DNA of 64,000 nt, taken from positions 7,254,001 through 7,318,000 of the forward strand of contig OX387193.1 of the NCBI GenBank assembly GCA_947561395.2, written 5' to 3'. This document shows positions 57,871 to 64,000 of the stretch, piece after piece (the first letter of the stretch is position 1; every line of letters starts with the position of its first letter). A program made the position numbers and the translations under genes. Below the pieces are notes generated by a model. The model was not told where the DNA came from and searched no databases. It saw only the letters and a list, made by a program, of their open reading frames with translations. Origin of the DNA: Buxus sempervirens. Taxonomy: Eukaryota; Streptophyta; Magnoliopsida; Buxales; Buxaceae.

Positions 57871-58600
57871 TACTTGCTCTAGCCAAAGTCTTCAACTTTC
57901 AAAGTTGAGATATGCAGGTAATATATAACAGCTCAAAAACAAAAAGGGGCTTGACAGAAAGAGAAGTTGAATTATGAAAGACAAAAGGAAAAGCGAATTG
58001 AGGACCACAACCCCTTCTTCTTCATGTAGACTCTGTGGTGGTGCTGTGGACGAGAAGAATCAGAAAGCTAGCAGTTTTCTTGTTATTTGTGTAGCAGACC
58101 AGATATTGGGATCTGAGACACTAAGCTTTCTGCATCATCTCTGTCCAGTTTCACAGATTCAACATATACAAGGCAAGAGAGATGAAGAGACAAAGGAAGA
58201 GAGAGTATGTGGTGAGACTTGAGAGGCTGAAAGAAACCCTACAGAATCATTACTAGGGAAGGAGAAAGGTCAGATGAAGAAATCACAGACAAGGCTGATG
58301 TGTGCTCCCTGACATTTTTAGTTGCTTTTTCTTTGTTCCAAGTTTTTGCCGGATTTGTTTAAGCTTAACCTAACCAAGATATAGGTTTATTAATGGTGGT
58401 GGGTACTAAAGCTTTCTTTATGAGAGTCGGCTGAAGGTTGAGCTGTCCCTTTTGGGCTGGTGTTTTGATCTCTTCCTTACGTTTTTTTCTCTTTTACTTA
58501 AATTTTCGTTTTGGTATCAATGAAGTTACAATATCATCAAAATATGAGGCAGCATTTGTTAGAGATTAAATGAGTACCCACCAACTTCACACACACACAC

Positions 58601-58606
58601 ATATGG

Positions 58607-58648
<42 letters not shown>

Positions 58649-58654
58649 CCATAT
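58601..58654. repeat. Perfect 54-bp palindrome with (AT)n core
   Basis: ATATGGGAAT at 58601-58610 and ATTCCCATAT at 58645-58654 enclose an alternating AT run, so the entire 54 bases equal their own reverse complement. A (CA) run precedes it. It lies about 730 bases upstream of the KNAT7 start codon and could extrude as a cruciform. Confidence 0.9.
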
Positions 58655-59387
58655 TTAACATATGAAAATAGGTGATGGGACCCATTGGTATGATCATAAG
58701 TAGTGATTGGATGATCACCAGTGACATTTGAAAGAAAAGAAGATTATGTGCAAATAAATAAATTCTTGGGGTGCATGGGGCCTTTGTGGTGTGATGGGAA
58801 TAAGGTCTAAATAATAAGAAACTTAAAGAAGCCACTGCATGTGAGAAATGTGTTGGAGGGTTCGAGTTTGGTAGACCATTATTGGGTTCCAGAAGACAGG
58901 GTACTAGATGCCTTGTAGGAGATAACATTTGATTTGAGCCTCAAGCAAATTGTTTGTTTTGATTTGCAAGATTGGGTTTCAAGCAAGGAATATGGTGGGG
59001 GGATGACGGACCCACCAACCACCAAATAATTTAGACTATTAGTAGTCAAATAAATGAGGTGAGACTAAAGGAGGAAGGTGCAATCTAGCTTATGAAAAAC
59101 TATCACAAGAGAGGACCAACTCCTTGAGCTTAATTATTGTCTCTATTTTATTTTTCCAAGAATATCCTTTTTTTTCTAAGAATTAATATGGTACTCCTAG
59201 TATGATTAAAATCATTCTTATCAAAACCCAAAATAAAAAGAAAAATGGGACACAACATAAAAGTGAGATTAGAGTTTTATTTAAAAAGCTACAATCAGTT
59301 TTTTCCAAGAGCTGATAATGGAGAAATACATCAGTATATGTACTTCGAAAGAAAAAATGAACACGAATAAGATTCTAATTTTTAATT

Positions 59388-59500
59388 AAGAGGATGTTTG
59401 GTAACATTTTTAAAAATAATTTGAAAACCAAAAACTTTTCAATTTGTTTTTTGTGTTTTTGAGAACAATTGAAAAAAATAACTCATTTGGTAACAGTTAG
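59388..59500. mobile_element. Truncated relative of the 36-kb PIF/Harbinger element
   Basis: TTAAGAGGATGTTTGGTAAC followed by AAAACC-type motifs resembles the left terminus at 36042. No matching right end is seen nearby. Confidence 0.45.
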
Positions 59501-59604
59501 TTAAACTTAATTATGATATTAAAAATAAGAAAAAAAATGTGTTTGGTAAAATTTTAAAAACAACTTGTAGTTATAGTAATTATATTATAGTAGTAGTTGA
59601 TATT

Positions 59605-59798
59605 AATAATAGTGATGGTGGTGATTATGGTAGTGGTAGAGGTGGAGGTAGTAGTGGTAGTGGAGGAGGTGCTAATGGTGATGGTGATGATGGCAATGGA
59701 GCAGGAGGAGTGGTGGTGGTGGTAATAGCATCAGAGGTGGAGATGGAACTAGTGGTAATGGTGGTGGCTGTGATTGTGGAGTTGGTGGTGGTAGTATA
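59605..59798. repeat. Degenerate GGT/GGA trinucleotide tract
   Basis: A long plus-strand run of GGTGGT, GGAGGA and TGATGG units. It reads as Gly/Val/Ser-rich peptide in several frames but has no coding signature; treated as a decayed microsatellite. Confidence 0.75.
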
Positions 59799-59799
59799 T

Positions 59800-59909
59800 G
59801 GGTTGAAATCGTCTACCGTTGGGTCTATGCTGCAAACCCAACAGCTTCTGTGAGAACACCTTTTTCAAATGAAGAATAGTGGCAACCCAACAGCAGACGA
59901 TTTCATCCC
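59800..59909. mobile_element. Short Mutator-type MITE
   Basis: GGGTTGAAATCGTCTACCGTTGGGT and, at the right, ACCCAACAGCAGACGATTTCATCCC are inverted repeats. GTAGTATAT (59791-59799) and GTAGTATAC (59910-59918) form a 9-bp target duplication with one change. Termini resemble the element at 47489. Confidence 0.8.
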
Positions 59910-60247
59910 GTAGTATACGTGAAGATGGTGATGGCGTATATGGCCTAGGCTGTTATTTTGTCAGCGGCGCAGATTGGAGCGCGACTCAGGCTAAGCCGAG
60001 CCGGGATGAGAGGGGATGACGATGTATCTAACAAAGTAAAGAGTCAAGAGGTGGGGGGGGGGACCACTGTATAGCTGTACATTTTTGTCGTCTTCTGTAG
60101 CAGACTGCGACCCGTGCGTTGGTCCCCAATTCCTCCATTGCATTAAAGTGTTGTCCCTTTCAACGCCATATCCTCCTATTTTCCCTTTTTTTTCCTTTTT
60201 TTTCTTTTTTTTTTTAGGTTTTCTCTTGAGTCTTAATCCATTAAAAC

Positions 60248-60648
60248 TAGAGCTAGCAACGGTCGAGTCATAATTGGATTGGTGGTTAATCGAGTCATGT
60301 TCGGATTGGGATAAATTGAGGCGGGTTGGAAACCCCCCAATCCGCCAATAAACGGGTTCAATCGGCCAACCCGTTTATTATTATTATTATTTTTTAAAAA
60401 ATATGATTAAAATATGGTTGGGGGTTAATTGGATAAAGTTAGAAATTAATCGGGTCGAGATGAGACACTTTTGTTACTATTTTTTTAATCGGATTACCCG
60501 TCGGGTTGCCGGGTCATAATCAGGTTGACCCAATTACTGGCGGGTTAGGAAAACCCCAACCCAATTAATAAACAGATCAATCCAAACCCGTTTAACTCAG
60601 GTTGGTTCGGATTGGCCTGTCGGGTCGGTTCGTATTTTGCCAGCTCTA
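60248..60648. mobile_element. hAT-type MITE with perfect 8-bp target duplication
   Basis: TAGAGCTAGCAA at the left and TTGCCAGCTCTA at the right are inverted with one mismatch. ATTAAAAC flanks both sides (60240-60247 and 60649-60656). The interior is rich in GGGTTG/CAACCC motifs like those in the hAT-like element at 46358. Confidence 0.88.
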
Positions 60649-60802
60649 ATTAAAACAAAGGATTTCATTTTCTCTTAAAAAAGAGAGAGGGAAATATAAA
60701 AAAATTAAAAAAAAGAAAGGTAAATTCACCAAATTTGATACAACCATTGATGATTGAAGCTTAGATGTAAGGCACTTTTGGAACCTTGCATTTTGTGGGG
60801 AA

Positions 60803-60904
60803 CTTATCTATAATATGAGTACTTGATGCAAGAAATCGCATGATTGCTGATCCCTTATCTACAATATGAGTACTTGATGCCAGAAATCGAATGATTGCTG
60901 ATCC
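60803..60904. repeat. 51-bp tandem duplication
   Basis: Copies 60803-60853 and 60854-60904 differ at only a few positions (for example CTTATCTATAATATGAG versus CTTATCTACAATATGAG). Recent local duplication. Confidence 0.9.
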
Positions 60905-61284
60905 ATTTCTCTAGTTGCGAAACGCTTTCGCATATATATATTGGCAGGCAATAAATTGGTAATCAAAGAACCAAGTTTTCAATTGGTCCCGTGATGTTTC
61001 ATGTCGAAAGAGATACTGTAGAGGATGTGATATTTGGGGAGAAGAGAAAAGGCCAAAGCCTTAAGACTTTGGTTAGAGCTTCTCTTTTTAGGGAATATTT
61101 TTTATATTTATAAAGGCTTTTATGTTCCAACAAAATTTGCAATGTTCATTATTATTTGTCCGCGCATGCACCACAAGTATTGAGAAAGAGAAAGAAAGGG
61201 GTTATAAATCTCAAATAAAATTTAATTATAATTTATTTTTTTGCCCAAATGTTATAGATATTTAAAGAAAAATTAGAGTATTTT

Positions 61285-61661
61285 GGGAAATTTGGTTTTT
61301 AGTGATAACTCTTTAAAAACAACCCAAATTCAATCACTTAATTTTTGGTAATTGGAAAGTAGTGATATTTTTTTTAAATAACTAAGAATAAGTATTATTT
61401 TACTATTCACAAAGATTTCTTCCAAGACAAGCCCTTAAAATACTTCTTCATTTAATTAAAATATGATAACAAAAAGATTTGTTTACAAGTCTCTTGAGGG
61501 TATTTTTGAAAAAAATCTTTTTGTAAACAATAAAATGACACTCATTCTCAATTATTTGAAAAACGTCTCACTAATTTTTAATTACCAAAAATTAAGTGAT
61601 TGGACCAAGATTTTAAAAAATCTTACTAATTTTTAGAAAATATCACTAAAAACCAATTTCC
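61285..61661. mobile_element. MITE of the TTTTTAGTGATA family, copy 4
   Basis: Both ends are intact: GGGAAATTTGGTTTTTAGTGATA at the left and TATCACTAAAAACCAATTTCC at the right, with paired subterminal AATCACTTAATTTTTGGTAA and its complement. It is the best preserved copy in the window for defining the termini. Confidence 0.7.
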
Positions 61662-61741
61662 TATAGAACTTTCACTTTAACTTACAATCTTTCTTTAAAT
61701 TTTCAACACTAACAAGCTTCACTGTAATATATATATATATT

Positions 61742-61952
61742 AGAAATTTGTTTTCAGAATAACCGCAGATTCAATCACTTATTCCTGTGTAATAGTAAAG
61801 TGGCAATATTAATTATTTTAAAAAATTATCACTACTTTACAATTACTTATTATTAATTATTTTGAAAAAATATCACTACTTTACAATTACCAATAAATAG
61901 GTGACTGAATCTCGGTTATCTTAAAATGGTATCACTAAAAACCAATTTTCCC
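61742..61952. mobile_element. MITE of the TTTTTAGTGATA family, copy 5
   Basis: The right end TATCACTAAAAACCAATTTTCC is intact; the left end AGAAATTTGTTTTCAGAATAA is diverged. It sits 80 bases from copy 4 in a possible paired insertion. From 61953 to 62884 nothing else was recognised. Confidence 0.6.
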
Positions 61953-62884
61953 CAAATGTGTTAGAAAGTTATTGGAAACCATCATTGTGTTGATTTTCTT
62001 GTGTTTCTTATCTTCAAAAAGGTTTGAAACAAAATATGAATTATTTTTTCCTTCCTTTAAGTAAGACTAACAGGCAGACTTGCACAAGATATTTAAAAGG
62101 GAAAAAAAAATTTTGATTATTGAAGTGGATGGTAAGATTCCCGTTGATATTATCAAAAAGAAGTTAGGGACTTGACCTAAATTTGTGGCTCATTATGGAT
62201 TTTGGATTTGTGGAGGCCCCACAGGCATGAATAGGACTAGGAATTGAAGCATGTTTATGCTATGAGAAGTTAATGCTTGTGCTAATGCTCCATCAAATTA
62301 ATAGGAATAATTGCAGGCTTTGTAGATACAAAAGATAGTAGTGTTAATTAGATAGGGTGCATGATTGTGTTTCAAGCTTTTCCATTAGGTTATGCTTATG
62401 GAATTGAAACTCCACAGCTATGTATTAATCTTTGTAGATTGAAAGTTCTCTTTACTCCAACTTAGGGAAAAGGTAAAGAATAGTGCAATGTGTTTTATCC
62501 CATATTGAGTATGCATTTGAAATTAATTACTTGATCAGTTCCTATGTAGTTATCAAGTTAAATAAGTGTGGGAAAATAATTGGAATTAAATTGGTTGTGT
62601 ATTCAATACCATTAATTAAAAAAAGGAGACCATATCATCTGGTCCCTCACGTTGGAACATCTTCTGGTCCAACGGTGGAGGGTGTGTACACGTAAGCTTC
62701 ATGTACCTATGTGGACATGTATTTCACCACTGGACCAACAAATCTTCCAGCCAAGTGCTCCAGCAGATTTCAAGTCTTAAAAAAGAGCATCAAAATAGAG
62801 CTAAAAATTATGGAACCTCAATTTGCCACCTCATAAAAATGGAATTAAAATTTTTGTATGTGACTTGTAATTCAGAATTGGGTG

Positions 62885-63200
62885 TGTTAAACAATCGTTG
62901 TACCTAAAAACTTAAGATATATGATAGGTGAATGTACAACTATGTATATAAGAAGGCCTAAATACAATATTTCAACACTCCTCTTTATGTGCGACTTCGC
63001 ATGAAAACATATATAAGGAAGACAAACACAAGGCAGGCCTCATACACCCCCCTATATAGATAAGGCAAACTCACCCTCGAGGGTTGAACACGATCTCCGG
63101 TTTTGATACCATGTTGAACAACCGTTGCACCTAAAAGCTTAAGCTTATAGGTGATAACACAACTATGCATATCAAAAAGCCCCAAACAAATATCTCAATA
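62885..63200 (-). mobile_element. TRIM (terminal-repeat retrotransposon in miniature)
   Basis: Two direct repeats of about 90 bases, 62885-62977 and 63112-63200, bear TGTTGA...TCAACA-type ends. On the minus strand the right repeat is the 5' LTR; directly after it (63111-63099) lies TGGTATCAAAACC, close to the TGGTATCAGAGC primer-binding site for initiator tRNA-Met. Directly before the left repeat (62986-62978) is AAAGAGGAG, a polypurine tract. The internal part is only 134 bases with no coding capacity. Target duplication is decayed (GGGTG versus GGCTA). Confidence 0.85.
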
Positions 63201-63473
63201 GGCTATCTTTTTTTCTCACATAAATTTTAATTCTTATGGAATTGGGAAAGAAATTAAAATTTTTATGTTAATTGAAGTTTCATTTCATTTCCTTATCTTG
63301 ATAGCTACTAGTGAGTTGAATTTCATATAATCAAGTTACTTTCACTAGCAAGTGGCACGTGTAGTAAGTGTATTTTCCAAAAAGTAAAACAACATAAATA
63401 CCAACTCAATCTTACATAAACATAAATTTTAAACTACACAATGTGAAATCAAATCTTTTGAAATGTGGGATCC

Positions 63474-63502
63474 ACATGTCATGCCAATCTGGCATGACGT
63501 GT
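63474..63502. promoter_or_regulatory. Near-perfect inverted repeat, possible binding site
   Basis: GTCATGCCA (63478-63486) and TGGCATGAC (63490-63498) are perfect inverted repeats around ATC, and pairing continues outward with one mismatch to 63474 and 63502. It lies about 120 bases upstream of a CpG-rich stretch that may be a gene start. Confidence 0.35.
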
Positions 63503-63599
63503 CCTGCCAGTATTGGTGATCGGTAGCAAAGCTCTTTCATCACTTTTGCATGTAGCTATTTTCCGCCTTTGGCTTGATCTTCCCGCTCTTCTTCAACTT

Positions 63600-64000
63600 C
63601 AAGATCTATATTAGGGACGCTAATGGCGCGACATGATAACAAAGCTTCGGGTCACTTGGCGAAGCGAAGACGATAACGACGCTCCCGGTCGAGTTTTCGA
63701 TCAGTGATTGCTCCAAAATCATCTTTAAAGTCTTCAAGTGGAGCTGTGGAGGACTATATCAGGTTCGAGTTCTTCGGCGACCAGAATTTTTTCCAGATCT
63801 GGATCCGTCATCCTCTCGTCGTTTCGATCCTTACGCGGTTGTATGGAAGGTTGAAGAATAAGGTAGGTTTTGTTTTTTGTGATTGTTCGGATCATCTATC
63901 TTATTTGGGCGTTCGCTTGTGGTAGGGTATGCTGCAATCAAATTCGATCTAAATGGTTGAAAGGACAAGCAGAACCAGATTCGAAAATGTAGGTATAGGG
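63600..64000 (+). other. Possible 5' end of a gene running off the window
   Basis: A CpG-rich stretch holds an ATG at 63623 that opens only a 17-codon frame ending at 63676. Beyond that stop the same frame stays open without an ATG (SSGAVEDYIRFEFFGDQNFF and on) to a donor-like GTAGGTTTTG at about 63861. This could be a leader with an upstream frame, a first exon with another start, or a decayed gene. No family recognised. Confidence 0.25.

Noticed and set aside
59539..59853. 104-codon Gly-rich frame resembling a Gly-rich protein
   Set aside because: It runs through a decayed GGT/GGA repeat into a Mutator MITE; no signal peptide or splice context.
63704..63925. 73-codon frame at the right edge as a complete gene
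   Set aside because: It begins with GTG, which is not a normal plant start, and passes a splice-donor-like site; described only as a possible exon.

Overview
The window is nuclear DNA of a flowering plant. Genes have many introns with GT-AG borders, codon use shows no strong GC bias, and intergenic DNA and introns are full of plant transposon families (hAT, PIF/Harbinger and Mutator MITEs, solo LTRs, a TRIM, 5'-truncated retroposons). Nothing looks grass-like. A non-monocot angiosperm (early-diverging eudicot, magnoliid or core eudicot) is the best guess; the species cannot be named from this.

Seven protein-coding genes can be supported, with exon models built from splice signals, phase and family motifs. 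(1) 1-606 (+): C-terminal part of a class I TCP transcription factor. (2) 4677-5816 (+): class III peroxidase, PRX66-like, 3 exons. (3) 7197-10446 (+): cucumisin-like subtilase (SBT4 group), 10 exons. (4) 11645-14548 (-): NRS/ER (UER1), the small cytosolic enzyme finishing UDP-rhamnose synthesis, 2 exons. (5) 16492-30516 (-): C2-type phospholipase D, beta class, 10 exons in 14 kb. (6) 41816-46064 (-): xylem serine proteinase 1-like subtilase (XSP1/SBT4.14), 11 exons. (7) 50838-57870 (-): class II KNOX homeodomain protein KNAT7, 5 exons. The Arabidopsis or Zinnia relatives of four of these (PRX66, UER1, XSP1, KNAT7) act in xylem, lignification or cell-wall formation, so the window looks like a loose group of wall/xylem genes; whether that grouping matters is inference.

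Layout: 607-4676 is a GC- and G-box-rich 3' flank of the TCP gene, with an unusual cluster of TCP-binding consensus sites, followed by MITEs. 14.7-15.6 kb holds two nested inverted-repeat elements upstream of UER1. The PLD introns contain a solo LTR (20.5-22.3 kb), a tandemly duplicated ~530 bp block (24.4-25.5 kb), and a Tourist-like MITE (25.74-26.15 kb) carrying three TCP-type sites in tandem. 31-41 kb is nested repeat DNA: a duplicated ~0.9 kb block, one copy split by a 2.7 kb solo LTR with intact target duplication; a 1.6 kb PIF/Harbinger element carrying both a transposase remnant and what looks like a captured host exon (GIP1-like); and a 1.1 kb solo LTR with intact target duplication. 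58-64 kb holds a perfect 54 bp palindrome upstream of KNAT7, a hAT MITE with perfect target duplication, a Mutator-type MITE, a 316 bp TRIM with LTRs, primer-binding site and polypurine tract, and a possible gene 5' end at the right edge.

No tRNA, rRNA, CRISPR or bacterial-type feature was seen.
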